DNA of 64,000 nucleotides, taken from the NCBI RefSeq assembly GCF_001942305.1, contig NZ_MKKE01000077.1, positions 116,427 through 180,426 on the forward strand, written 5' to 3'. A program made the position numbers and the translations under genes. Source of the stretch: Saccharomonospora sp. CUA-673. GTDB taxonomy: Bacteria; Actinomycetota; Actinomycetes; Mycobacteriales; Pseudonocardiaceae. Of this stretch, positions 8,498 to 16,892 are shown one piece after another. The stretch's first letter is position 1. Every line of letters starts with the position of its first letter. The notes beneath the pieces were generated by a model. It was not told the DNA's origin and ran no database searches. It saw only the letters and a list, made by a program, of their open reading frames with translations.

Positions 8498-9697
8498 ATG
8501 GCGTTTGACGTCGCTCGGATCCGTGGGTTGTTCCCCGCGCTGGGTGACGGTTGGATTCACTTCGACGGTGGAACCGGAATGCTCGTCCCTGAACAGGTCG
8601 CGTCGGCCGTTTCGACGGCGATGCGGGCTCCGGTGTCCGGACCGGGCGGAGCGTTTCCGGCCTCACAGCGTGCGGAGAGCATCGTCGCCGCGGCGCGCCG
8701 GGCAGTGGCTGACCTCGTCGGAGGTGAGCCCGAGGGCGTGGTCCTCGGGCCGAGTTCCGCTGTGCTCGTCGCGCAGCTGGCCGACACCCTGTCGACCCGT
8801 TGGACCCTCGGCGACGAGGTCGTCGTGTCGCGGCTCGACGAGGAGGCGAACATCGCCCCGTGGGTGCGGGCGATGAACCGCGTCGGCGGCAACGTGCGCT
8901 GGGGCGAGATCGACATCGAGAACTGCGAACTGCCCGCGTGGCAGTACGGCGACCTGATGGGCGCGCGCACGAAGGCCGTCACGGTGACGGCCGCGTCCGG
9001 TTCCGTCGGCACCCGCCCCGACCTCGGCCCCATCACCGCCGCGGCCGAGGAGGCGGGCGCGCTGATGGTCGTCGACGCGACCTACGCGGCGCCGTTCCTG
9101 CCGCTCGACGTCGACACCCTCGGCGCGGACGTCGTGGTGCTGTCGGCCCAGGCGTGGGGCGGCCCGCCGATGGGCGCGCTGGTGTTCCGCGACCCGGCGC
9201 TCATCGAACGACTCCCCGCGGTGGCGCTCGACCCGGACGCCCAGGGCCCGGAGCGGCTCGAGCTCGGCCCGCACGCATATCCGCTGCTGGCCGGTCTGAT
9301 CGCGTCGGTCGACTACCTCGCCGGCCTGGACGACTCCGCGTCGGGCAGCAGGCGGGAGCGGTTGCTGACCTCGCTCGGCTCGGCGAAGTCGTACCAGTCG
9401 GGGCTGCTGGACCAGCTGTCCGCGGACCTGCGGTCGTTGCCGCACGTGACGGTCGTGGGCGATGCGGTGCGGCGCATTCCCGCGTTGGCGTTCTACGTCC
9501 GCGACCGCAAGGCCTCCGACGTCGCCGAGTACCTGGCACGCCAGGGGTTGTGCGCGTTCGCCGACAACGGCGCGGGCGGCCTGTTCGAGGCCCTCGGCAT
9601 CGGCGAGGTCGGCGGCGCCGTCCGCATCGGACTGGCGCACTACTCGAACAGCTTCGAGGCCGGCCAGCTCGTGCGGGTCCTCGACGAACTGGCCTGA
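8498..9697 (+). CDS. Class-V aminotransferase / cysteine desulfurase-like protein lacking the PLP lysine
   Basis: About 399 aa, with the fold of SufS-type cysteine desulfurases (Rv3778c position in mycobacteria). Seen: FDGGTGMLVPEQV at the start, FGP-type PLP phosphate region LGPSSAVLVAQLADTL, and the Asp that pairs with the pyridine nitrogen (MVVDATYAAPF). Where the Schiff-base lysine should stand in H-K-x-x-G-P, this protein reads SAQAWGGPPMGA, with neither His nor Lys. Desulfurase activity is therefore doubtful. ATG 8498 was chosen because it starts the conserved N-terminus. Confidence 0.78.
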   Translation: MAFDVARIRGLFPALGDGWIHFDGGTGMLVPEQVASAVSTAMRAPVSGPGGAFPASQRAESIVAAARRAVADLVGGEPEGVVLGPSSAVLVAQLADTLSTRWTLGDEVVVSRLDEEANIAPWVRAMNRVGGNVRWGEIDIENCELPAWQYGDLMGARTKAVTVTAASGSVGTRPDLGPITAAAEEAGALMVVDATYAAPFLPLDVDTLGADVVVLSAQAWGGPPMGALVFRDPALIERLPAVALDPDAQGPERLELGPHAYPLLAGLIASVDYLAGLDDSASGSRRERLLTSLGSAKSYQSGLLDQLSADLRSLPHVTVVGDAVRRIPALAFYVRDRKASDVAEYLARQGLCAFADNGAGGLFEALGIGEVGGAVRIGLAHYSNSFEAGQLVRVLDELA

Positions 9698-9712
9698 CCC
9701 CGGCCGGCTCGG

Positions 9713-10687
9713 CTACTTCGCGGTCAGGATGATCTTGCCGAAGACGCCGCCCTCGTCGAGCGTGCGGTGCGCCCGCGCCGCGTCCTCGAGGGGCAGCACC
9801 TGGTCGATCACCGGCAGCACGGTGCCCTGGTCGATCAGCGGCCACAGCCGCGTGCGGACGTCGGCGACGATCTCGGCCTTGCTCTCGAGCGAACGCGACC
9901 GCAGCGCCGTCGCCGACACGGTGCCGCGCTTGCCCAGCAGCTTGGCGATGTTGAGCTCGCCCTTGATGCCGCCCTGCATGCCGATGATCACGAGGTGCCC
10001 GCCGTCGCGCAACACGTCGATGTTGCGGTCGAGGTACTTGGCGCCCATGTTGTCGAGCACGATGTCCGCCCCGCCCGTGGCCGCGGCGAGTTCGGCGACG
10101 AAGTCCTGCTCGCGGTAGTCGACGGTGATGTCGGCGCCGAGCTGACGGCAGTTCTCGAGCCGTTCGGCCGAGCCGGCGGTGACCGCGACGGTCGCGCCGA
10201 GCGCCTTGGCGACCTGGATGGCGTGCGTGCCGATACCGCCCGCGCCGCCGTGCACGAGCACCACGTCGTCCTCGGACATCCCGGCGTGCATGACGAGGTT
10301 CGACCACACCGTGCACGCCACCTCGGGCAGACCCGCCGCGGACACGAGGCCGACCTCGCTGGGCAGCGGCAGCAGCTGTCCCGCCGGCACGGCCGCCTTC
10401 TCCGCGTAGCCGCCACCGGCCAGCAGCGCGCACACCTCGTCGCCGACCTGCCACCCCGTGACGCCCTCGCCGAGCTCCGTGATCGTGCCCGAGCACTCGA
10501 GCCCGAGGAGCTCGCTCGCGCCGGGCGGCGGCGGGTACTTGCCCATCCGCTGCATCACGTCCGCCCGGTTGACCGCGGTCGCCGCGACGTCGAGCAGCAC
10601 CTCGCCGGGCGCGGGCTCGGGATCGGGGACCTCGGTCAGCACGAGGTTCTCTGGCGGTCCTGGTTCCCGGATCGTGATCGCGCGCAT
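9713..10687 (-). CDS. Zinc-independent quinone oxidoreductase (MDR family)
   Basis: NAD(P)H-dependent quinone/enone reductase, 324 aa. GroES-like N-terminal domain (NRADVMQRMGKYPPPPGASE, GLECSGTI), then a Rossmann domain with LVHGGAGGIGTHAIQVAKAL. The structural zinc cysteines of alcohol dehydrogenases are absent, as in the PIG3/Qor group. ATG 10687 (MRAITIREPG) is the conserved start, and seven codons of extra open frame upstream were dropped. Convergent with the preceding gene, divergent from the aminopeptidase. Confidence 0.88.
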   Translation of the reverse strand: MRAITIREPGPPENLVLTEVPDPEPAPGEVLLDVAATAVNRADVMQRMGKYPPPPGASELLGLECSGTITELGEGVTGWQVGDEVCALLAGGGYAEKAAVPAGQLLPLPSEVGLVSAAGLPEVACTVWSNLVMHAGMSEDDVVLVHGGAGGIGTHAIQVAKALGATVAVTAGSAERLENCRQLGADITVDYREQDFVAELAAATGGADIVLDNMGAKYLDRNIDVLRDGGHLVIIGMQGGIKGELNIAKLLGKRGTVSATALRSRSLESKAEIVADVRTRLWPLIDQGTVLPVIDQVLPLEDAARAHRTLDEGGVFGKIILTAK

Positions 10688-10857
10688 ACCGCGACTGTAT
10701 GTCACCACTCCGTCTCACTTCAGCCACGGCGCAGGCGGCGCCGGCGCCCGACCTGCAGCGGTGCGCGGACGGCCCGTGTCTTTCCTACGAACGGACCTTG
10801 ACGTACCGGAAAACTCGCACAAAAGTGACGCCGCACAGCAAAGAAGGGGACTGAAGA

Positions 10858-12360
10858 ATGTCATTCCGCATAGGGAAGTTACGGTCCGCCGTCGCGATCG
10901 CGGCCAGTGCGGGCCTGGTGCTCACCGGCTCCGCCACCGCGGCAGCCACGACCACCACCCAGGACGAGCTGCTCGGCGATTCGATCGAGCGCAGCCAGCT
11001 TCAGCGACACCTGATCGCGATGCAGCGCATTGCCGATGCACATGGGGGAAACCGGGTTTCCGGTTCGCTCGGCCACGAGACGTCGGCCGAGTACGTCGCG
11101 CAGCGGCTCGAGGCCGAGGGCTTCGAGATCACGCGCCAGGAATTCCCCTTCGACTACAACGAGACGCTCGCCGAGGAGCTTTCCGTCGGCGGACAGGACG
11201 TGCCGATCACGGCGATGTCGTTCACCAAATCGACCGAGGAGGGTGGGCTGACCGCGCCGCTGGCGGTCGTCGAGTCCAGCGACGCCCCGGGTTGCGACGT
11301 CTCCGACTACGGCGACGTGACCGGCCAGGTCGCCCTCGTCGAGCGCGGTGAGTGCGACTTCGCGCAGAAGCAGGCCGCGGCCGCCGACGCGGGCGCCGTC
11401 GCCGCGTTGATCTACAACAACGAGCCCGGCCCGCTCAACGGCACGCTCGGGGACGCCGACGCCGCGCGCATCCCGACCGCCGGCGTGGCCCAGGAGGACG
11501 CGCAGCAGCTGATCGACGCCGACGGTCAGGACGTCACGGTCGACGTGCGGCAGCTGATCGAGGAGCGCAACACCTACAACCTCATCGCCGAGACCACGAC
11601 CGGTCGCGACGACAACGTCGTGGTGGCGGGCGCGCACATCGACAGCGTCGCCGACGGGCCCGGCATCAACGACAACGCCACGGGTTCGGTCGGTCTGCTG
11701 GAGACCGCGCTGCAGCTGGGCGGCTCGCCGGACATCAACAACAAGGTCCGCTTCGCCTGGTGGGGCGCCGAGGAGTTCGGCCTGATCGGCTCCACGCACT
11801 ACGTCAACTCGCTGTCGGCCGACGAGCAGCTCGACATCGCGATGTACCTGAACTTCGACATGATCGGCTCGCCCAACGCCGGCTACTTCACCTACGACGG
11901 CACCTACCCGGACAGCGGGCTGCCGTACGGCACACAGGCGATCACCGACACGTTCACCGAGGCCATGGACGGCCGCGGCATCGAGTTGGAGACCGAACCG
12001 GTCAGCGGCCGGTCGGACTACGCGGAGTTCGCGGCCTACGGCATCCCGATCGGCGGCGTCTACACCGGTGCCGACGGTGTGAAGACCGAGGAGCAGGCCG
12101 AGAAGTGGGGCGGTGAAGCGGGCGTCACCTTCGACCCGTGCTACCACACGCCGTGCGACAACCTGGGCAACGTCGACTACGACGCGTTCACCGTCAACGG
12201 CCAGGGCATGGCCGACGTGATCGCCGACTACGCGATGAGCACCGAGGACGTCAACGGCATCGCGCCGCAAGAGGCCAAGGACCGGGCGGCCGTCGCCGAG
12301 CAGCGTTCCGCGCAGCAGACCACGCTGGCCGCCGCCGGCGCGCACGAGAACACGCGCTGA
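10858..12360 (+). CDS. Secreted M28 zinc aminopeptidase with PA domain
   Basis: 500 aa. Signal peptide (residues 1-30, AIAASAGLVLTGSATAAA). A protease-associated insert around residues 130-220 (GQVALVERGECDFAQKQAAA). The M28 domain has VAGAHIDSV near residue 260, the bridging GINDNATGS, catalytic WWGAEEFGLIG, metal Asp in YLNFDMIG, and a final His in CYHTPCD, so the zinc ligands look complete. A Ser/Tyr-type substrate loop GRSDYAEF follows. It is likely an extracellular leucine/Lys-type aminopeptidase. ATG 10858 follows AAGAAGGGGA. Helical C-terminal tail. Confidence 0.93.
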   Translation: MSFRIGKLRSAVAIAASAGLVLTGSATAAATTTTQDELLGDSIERSQLQRHLIAMQRIADAHGGNRVSGSLGHETSAEYVAQRLEAEGFEITRQEFPFDYNETLAEELSVGGQDVPITAMSFTKSTEEGGLTAPLAVVESSDAPGCDVSDYGDVTGQVALVERGECDFAQKQAAAADAGAVAALIYNNEPGPLNGTLGDADAARIPTAGVAQEDAQQLIDADGQDVTVDVRQLIEERNTYNLIAETTTGRDDNVVVAGAHIDSVADGPGINDNATGSVGLLETALQLGGSPDINNKVRFAWWGAEEFGLIGSTHYVNSLSADEQLDIAMYLNFDMIGSPNAGYFTYDGTYPDSGLPYGTQAITDTFTEAMDGRGIELETEPVSGRSDYAEFAAYGIPIGGVYTGADGVKTEEQAEKWGGEAGVTFDPCYHTPCDNLGNVDYDAFTVNGQGMADVIADYAMSTEDVNGIAPQEAKDRAAVAEQRSAQQTTLAAAGAHENTR

Positions 12361-12402
12361 CGCGGTTTCCGGCCATCACCGCTGACACCGGCGAGTCCGG
12401 CC

Positions 12403-12432
12403 GACGCGGCTGACGCGGCTGACGCGGCTGAC
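12403..12432. repeat. 9-bp tandem repeat
   Basis: Three copies of gacgcggct plus a partial fourth, between the aminopeptidase stop and the MarR gene. Probably neutral. Confidence 0.6.
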
Positions 12433-12566
12433 AATCCCTCGCGCCCGCTTCCCCCGGGGAGCGCGCCGATGTTTTGCGGCTGGGCCTGTGTTTTTCCGAC
12501 CGGGCGCGGGGGCCGGTCGCGGGAGCCGTGCGCGGTGGGCAGGGCGGATCCGTCTAGTCTCCGTGC

Positions 12567-13031
12567 ATGGGTGGGACGCGCTGGCTGACGGACACGGAGA
12601 TGACGGCCTGGCGGCCGTACATGGTCGCGACGTTGCGACTGCGGCAGCGCCTGCACCGCGAGCTGGCCGACGAGCACGACGTCTCACTGATCGACTACGA
12701 GGTCCTCGCCGCGTTGTCGTCCACACCGGACGGTGCGATGCGGATGACGGAACTGGCCGACATGCTCGGGTCGACGAAAAGCCGCCTGTCCCACCAGGTC
12801 GCGCGCATGGAACGCGTCGGCTACGTCCGCAGGGGATCCGACCCCGGCGACAAGCGGGGTGTCACCGCGGAACTGACCGACGAGGGGCAGCAACTGTTGC
12901 ACGCGGTCGCGCCCACGCACGTGCGCGGTGTGCGGGCCCATCTGATCGATCTGCTGTCCGCGGACGAGCACGTCGCGCTGGGCGAGGTGTTCACGCGCGT
13001 GTCCGCACACCTGACCGAGCTCGACGAGTGA
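12567..13031 (+). CDS. MarR-family transcriptional regulator
   Basis: 154 aa winged-helix repressor. Seen: MTAWRPYMVATLRLRQRLHR (dimer helix), SLIDYEVLAALSSTPDGAMR, recognition helix MLGSTKSRLSHQVARMER, and the wing GSDPGDKRGVTAELTDEGQQ. The DPGDKRG wing and length are typical. ATG 12567. It stands alone upstream of tRNA-Ser, so its target is not visible. Confidence 0.9.
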   Translation: MGGTRWLTDTEMTAWRPYMVATLRLRQRLHRELADEHDVSLIDYEVLAALSSTPDGAMRMTELADMLGSTKSRLSHQVARMERVGYVRRGSDPGDKRGVTAELTDEGQQLLHAVAPTHVRGVRAHLIDLLSADEHVALGEVFTRVSAHLTELDE

Positions 13032-13053
13032 ACCGTTACCCTGGCTCCCGCGA

Positions 13054-13138
13054 GGAAGCGTGGCAGAGCGGCCGAATGCACTCGACTTGAAATCGAGCGT
13101 GGGGCAACCCACCGGGGGTTCAAATCCCTCCGCTTCCG
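13054..13138 (+). tRNA. tRNA-Ser(TGA), attachment site of the integrative element
   Basis: Type II tRNA of 85 bases. Acceptor ggaagcg pairs with cgcttcc, discriminator G at 13138, anticodon TGA at 13088-13090 inside the stem ctcga/tcgag, long variable arm, T-arm gggttcaaatccc. CCA is not encoded. The 3' part is duplicated at 19731-19793, and the copy next to the integrase completes the functional tRNA. Confidence 0.95.
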
Positions 13139-13147
13139 CAGCTGTGA
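13085..13147. repeat. Element boundary: attL, 63-bp direct repeat copy 1
   Basis: 63 bases from the anticodon loop through the 3' end of tRNA-Ser plus gcagctgtga are identical to 19731-19793. Identity breaks on both sides (13084 vs 19730, 13148 vs 19794). This is the core of a site-specific integration event. Confidence 0.92.
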
Positions 13148-13151
13148 GCAG

Positions 13152-13194
13152 GCGAAACGCCGGGCCGGACGAGATATCCGGCCCGGCGTTTCGC
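13152..13194. terminator. Bidirectional terminator between tRNA-Ser and integrase
   Basis: Perfect 18-bp stem (gcgaaacgccgggccgga) with a 7-base loop. It ends 1 base from the integrase stop and serves both the tRNA and the convergent int gene. It is supplied by the element, since the ancestral tRNA hairpin lies beyond attR. Confidence 0.8.
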
Positions 13195-13195
13195 G

Positions 13196-14551
13196 TCAGG
13201 GTGAGCAGTTTGGGTTGCAGTTCCCCACCTCAGACGGTGTCGGGGCACCCTCCGGAGGCTCACCGCCGTCGTCTTCGCCGCTCCCTTCGGTCTCGGTTTC
13301 GGGCTGCCAGTACAGGTCCCCGATCTGGTCCGCGATCGACGTCATCAGCTCCGGCGTCATGTGCTGATACCGGGTCGTCATGGCCACGTGCGACCAGCCC
13401 ATGACGTCCATGACCGCCCGCCCTGGAACGCCGAGCACGAGCAGCATGGTCGCTGCGGTGTGCCGGGCGTCGTGCAGCCGCGCGTTACGGACTCCCGCGT
13501 CCTTGAGCAGGCTCTTCCACGCGCCGTGGTCGGTGCGGGGGTGGATCGGTGTGCCGGTCGGGCTCGCGAAGACCCAGCCTTCGTCCGTCCAGAGGTCGCC
13601 CGCCTGGACCCGCTCGCGTTCCTGGTCCTTCCGGTGCTGCTTGAGGGCACGCAACACGGGTGTGGGCAGCGCGACGACTCGACGGCCGGCGCGGGACTTC
13701 ACTTCTTGCGCGACGACGCCGCCACCGTGGCGCCGGGGGCAGTGTCCGGCGTGCCGACGTCCGCACGGGTTCGCCGCGGTGCAGCCATGTTTCCACTTCA
13801 CGGGCTGGAGCGATCGCCGGATGGCGAGCGTCCGCCCGTTGAAGTCGATGTCTCGCCATTGCAGGCCCAGCGCTTCACCCTTCCGCAGTCCGAGCGTCAG
13901 TGCGATGACGAAGCGCGCGCCGTTCCGACGAGTCCGGCAGACGTCGAGCAGCTTGGTTGCTTCCTCCTTCGTGAACGGGACGATCTCGTCCTCCGGGACT
14001 CGTGGGGCACGAGCGATCTTCGCGGGGTTCGTCGCCACGTGTCCGCGGCGAGTGGCCTCGCTTAACGCGGCTCGGATCGTCCGGTGTGCGTGGTGGACGG
14101 TCGCGGGCTTGAGGTTCTTGCCGTGCTTTCCCGTGGCCGTGGACATGCGCTTGTACAGCGATTCGAGGTGCTCGGGGCGGAGCTTGTCGATGCGGTGCGC
14201 CCCGATCCCGGGGATCAGGTAGCCGTACACCGATGCGCGGTACCCGACCAGGGTGTTGTTGCGGACGGACTGTGCGGCGATGTTCTCCACCCAGTGCACG
14301 AGCCATTGCTCAACTGTCCACGCACGACCCGGCTTCCGGGTCTTGCCGCTGTCTCGCTCCTGTTCGAGCTTCCGGACAGCCTTGATCACGGCACCTTCGC
14401 TCTTGCGCTTGACGTGGCGACGGTCGGGCTTGCCGTCGTCGCGGACGCCCATGGTTACCCAGCCGTGCCAGTAGCCGTCCGATCCCTCGAAGATGGAGCT
14501 GGCGCGGTTGGGTCGTCGGGTGCCGTCGGGGTTCTTCTTCTTGCGTGCCAT
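13196..14551 (-). CDS. int: Tyrosine recombinase (integrase) of the element
   Basis: 451 aa site-specific recombinase. N-terminal arm-binding domain (GYWHGWVTMGVRDDGK), core-binding SAM-like domain around residues 75-170, catalytic domain after residue 190. Catalytic set: R223 (LGLRKGEALG), H360 and R363 (LHDARHTAA), H388 (GWSHVAMTT), Y395 (RYQHM). A Cys/His-rich insert at about 257-275 (C257, C263, H267, H270, C271, H275) sits between the first Arg and the H-x-x-R box and could bind zinc. Its last codons are part of a 25-bp repeat found again near attR. Shares one base with the xis stop, so coupled. Confidence 0.95.
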   Translation of the reverse strand: MARKKKNPDGTRRPNRASSIFEGSDGYWHGWVTMGVRDDGKPDRRHVKRKSEGAVIKAVRKLEQERDSGKTRKPGRAWTVEQWLVHWVENIAAQSVRNNTLVGYRASVYGYLIPGIGAHRIDKLRPEHLESLYKRMSTATGKHGKNLKPATVHHAHRTIRAALSEATRRGHVATNPAKIARAPRVPEDEIVPFTKEEATKLLDVCRTRRNGARFVIALTLGLRKGEALGLQWRDIDFNGRTLAIRRSLQPVKWKHGCTAANPCGRRHAGHCPRRHGGGVVAQEVKSRAGRRVVALPTPVLRALKQHRKDQERERVQAGDLWTDEGWVFASPTGTPIHPRTDHGAWKSLLKDAGVRNARLHDARHTAATMLLVLGVPGRAVMDVMGWSHVAMTTRYQHMTPELMTSIADQIGDLYWQPETETEGSGEDDGGEPPEGAPTPSEVGNCNPNCSP

Positions 14552-14766
14552 CAGGCGAGTGCTCCTTCGGTCAGACGGTGCGTGTACGCGGTAAGGGCGT
14601 CGGCGGGTATGCGGCGGAGGCGGCCGACGCGGACGGTGGTGATGTGTCCGGCCTTGATGAGCGCGTACATGGTGGTGCGGCCGACGGAGAGTCGGTCGGC
14701 GGCTGCTTCGACGGTCAGCAGTACGCGCGTGGTGGTGGTGCTGGTGGTGTGTTGGGCGGTGTCCAA
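14551..14766 (-). CDS. xis: Excisionase-type helix-turn-helix protein
   Basis: 71 aa. One MerR-like/HTH_17 domain: LLTVEAAADRLSVGRTTMYA then ALIKAGHITTVRVGRLRRIP. Such proteins steer the integrase towards excision. Stop codon and integrase ATG overlap by one base, the usual xis-int arrangement. ATG 14766. Confidence 0.85.
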   Translation of the reverse strand: MDTAQHTTSTTTTRVLLTVEAAADRLSVGRTTMYALIKAGHITTVRVGRLRRIPADALTAYTHRLTEGALA

Positions 14767-15505
14767 CGTGTGCTCCCGTGGTTCGCGGTGGTTGCGGGTC
14801 GCTGGACTGGCATGGTTTTTCTCCTTCGTGTCGACGGGTGAGTTAGTTCGGTGCGCTCTGGCGGCGCGGGTCTTCTGGGGCCTATTGGCGGGGCCGCTGC
14901 GCGTGGGGCTAACTGGCTAACTCGGCTAACTTTCTGCTGCTCAGCGCGGATGTCGGTCCGGCGAGCAGTCGAGTTAGATTCCTAACTCGGTTGGGACGGG
15001 CTAACTCGTCGGCTAACTCGCGCATGGCCGCTTGGTGGCGCGCGGCCGGCCGAAGGGAGGGAGTCGGCACGGCGGCGTGAAAACCCGCGTTCTGGGGCCT
15101 TCCAGGGCGTCGATTCCCTCGCCTCCCTGGACTCCCTTGAGGGCTGTTTTTGCAGGTCAGTCCTAGGGAGTCGAGCCAGGGAGGCGGGCAGGGAAAACTC
15201 CCTCGCTCTCGGTCGACTCCCTCGCTGATTCCCTGTCGATCCCCTCCGCCGATACGCACGCACTGTGCTATCCGTGTCACGCATGGTGATGAAGGGAGCA
15301 AGAGTGCAAGGGAGCAAGGGCGCAGAGGGGTGCTCCCTTGGCGCGCTCTTGGCGCGCGGTTTGGGGCGGTGACAGGTGTGACACGGTGACAACGGCACGC
15401 CGGTCACATCTGTCACTGTGTCACTCGATGCCCTGTGACCTGCGAAAACCGATGTGACAGGTGTCGGGCCGGTGTTCGGTGCCGGTTCGGTTGGGAAGGG
15501 TGCAG
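14767..15505. other. Non-coding repeat region of the element, candidate replication origin
   Basis: 739 bases without a supported gene and packed with short repeats. (a) GGCTAACTCG/CGAGTTAG-type boxes in both orientations between 14840 and 15020. (b) An inverted repeat gcctccctgg/ccagggaggc at 15121-15130 and 15177-15186, with actccct/agggagt nested inside, and further gactccctcgct copies to 15230. (c) gggagcaaga/gcaagggagcaaggg at 15294-15330, repeated inverted at 15527-15555 inside the end of the rep gene. (d) A GTGACA cluster at 15367-15465, including gtgacaggtg and tgtcactgtgtcac. This is the iteron pattern expected of a replication origin next to a rep gene. Confidence 0.55.
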
Positions 15506-16699
15506 TCATGAGCGCACTCCTGCTCCCTTGCGCTCTTGCTCCCTTGCACCCTTGGTGTCGTCGGGTTCGTCGAGCCGCCAGACCCACGCCGTGCCGTCCT
15601 TGACCGAGCGAGCGCCGATGTCGGTCTTGGCGCGCTTTAGCTGGTCCTTGCTGTACATGCCTGCCGCGTGACCCTGCTCGGTGATGTCGGCGGCCGGCGC
15701 GCTGCCACCCTGGCTGCGCAGGTACTCGCGCAACCATGTGCGCACCTCGTCGCGTTCGCTGGCTTCGCCCTTGGCCGGCGGGGCGTCGTCGAGCAGCTCG
15801 TTGACGTGCACGTCGGTCTCGCCGAGCATCACCAGCCGCCCCCACGAGGCGGGGCCCTCATCGGTGTCCAGCTCGACGGACTCGACGGTGTAGCGATAGG
15901 AGGGCAGATCGAGGCTGCCGAGGTTGTTCTTGGCCTGCGAGATCACGCAGGTGCCGTCATCGGATGTGGTGTCGCGGGCGAAGGCGATCGCTGCGCGGGC
16001 GACGGCGGAGAAGGCGCGCGAGCCAGTGATCCGGCTCAGGACGTCGGTGCCGCTGGCCTTGTTGAAGTGGGCGAGCCCGAAGATCGCGCATTCGGCCGTG
16101 TCTGCGAGCCGCACGAGTGGTTCGAGCGCACCGCGAAGATCGCGGTCCTGGTTCACGTTGATCGTCGCGTCGACCACGGACATGAGCGGATCGACCACGA
16201 GTAACCCGATGTCGTGGACGGCCATCTCGCCGGCGAGGGCGTCGCAGTCGCGCGGAAGTGACAGCGGCAGGGTGTGGCCGGTGACGTGTTCGACCTCGAC
16301 GCGGTACACGCGTTGCATGTCGGCGCCGGCGGCGATGAGTCGTCCGGCGAGCGTACGTTCCCACGAGTCCTCGGTGGCGGCGTAGATGACGCCCCGGGGC
16401 TGGCCCAGGTGCAGACCCGGCAACTCGCCGAGCGTGACGCGGGCAGCGAGCCAGGCGCAGAACAGGGACTTGCCGATGCCTTCGCGACCGGGGCCGATCG
16501 TCAGGGCGCCATGCGGAATGCGCCCGTCCCACAGCCAGTACGTCGGGCGCAGGCGGATGCCCGCGGCCGGGGTGAGCGTGACCCGCCGCCCGCCCGTGGG
16601 CGCTGGTGGTGGGTCCTCGTCTGGTGGTGGCTCAGGAATCGCGGCTTCCGGGCCGTCCACCGGGTGCAGGTGCCGCGCGGCGGTGTTCGGGTGCGTCAC
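15506..16699 (-). CDS. RepA-like RecA-fold ATPase, replication protein of the element
   Basis: 397 aa. RecA/DnaB-type ATPase: Walker A in GPGREGIGKSLFCAWLA near residue 75, ATEDSWERTLAGRL after it, Walker B IGLLVVDPLMSV near 165, and a GLAHFNKASGTD sensor. These features match RepA-type helicases/loaders of actinomycete integrative elements and phages (AAA_25 group). A C-terminal helical domain (from about 300) resembles a DNA-binding winged helix. GTG 16699 follows GAGGAG. The 3' end carries low-complexity repeats matching the origin region. A primase-polymerase partner was not seen. Confidence 0.8.
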   Translation of the reverse strand: MTHPNTAARHLHPVDGPEAAIPEPPPDEDPPPAPTGGRRVTLTPAAGIRLRPTYWLWDGRIPHGALTIGPGREGIGKSLFCAWLAARVTLGELPGLHLGQPRGVIYAATEDSWERTLAGRLIAAGADMQRVYRVEVEHVTGHTLPLSLPRDCDALAGEMAVHDIGLLVVDPLMSVVDATINVNQDRDLRGALEPLVRLADTAECAIFGLAHFNKASGTDVLSRITGSRAFSAVARAAIAFARDTTSDDGTCVISQAKNNLGSLDLPSYRYTVESVELDTDEGPASWGRLVMLGETDVHVNELLDDAPPAKGEASERDEVRTWLREYLRSQGGSAPAADITEQGHAAGMYSKDQLKRAKTDIGARSVKDGTAWVWRLDEPDDTKGAREQERKGAGVRS

Positions 16700-16732
16700 T
16701 GTTGATGCTCCTCACGAGCGGAGTTGGCGTTC

Positions 16733-16790
16733 CCCGATCGACCTCGATTCCTGCTGGTCGCAGACGTGAATCGGGGTCGATCGGCGTGCA
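16733..16790. promoter_or_regulatory. Inverted repeat upstream of the rep gene
   Basis: gatcgacctcgattc and gaatcggggtcgatc form an imperfect inverted repeat (one mismatch) just upstream of the rep start, followed by another ggtcgatcg. It could be an operator. The binding protein is unknown. Confidence 0.4.
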
Positions 16791-16892
16791 GGTCGATCGC
16801 GTGGGAATCCGGCCCGGCGGGGGCGTTCAACACCACCGGATCGGTGGCGGGCGGGACCTCCCCGCCGGGCCGGACGTGTGGGACTCCGTGGT

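Noticed and set aside
14909..15301. A 130-codon minus-strand frame in the origin-like region
   Set aside because: Its ordered look (ELADELA, KLAELAS) comes from the CTAACTCG boxes; no ribosome site and no third-base bias.
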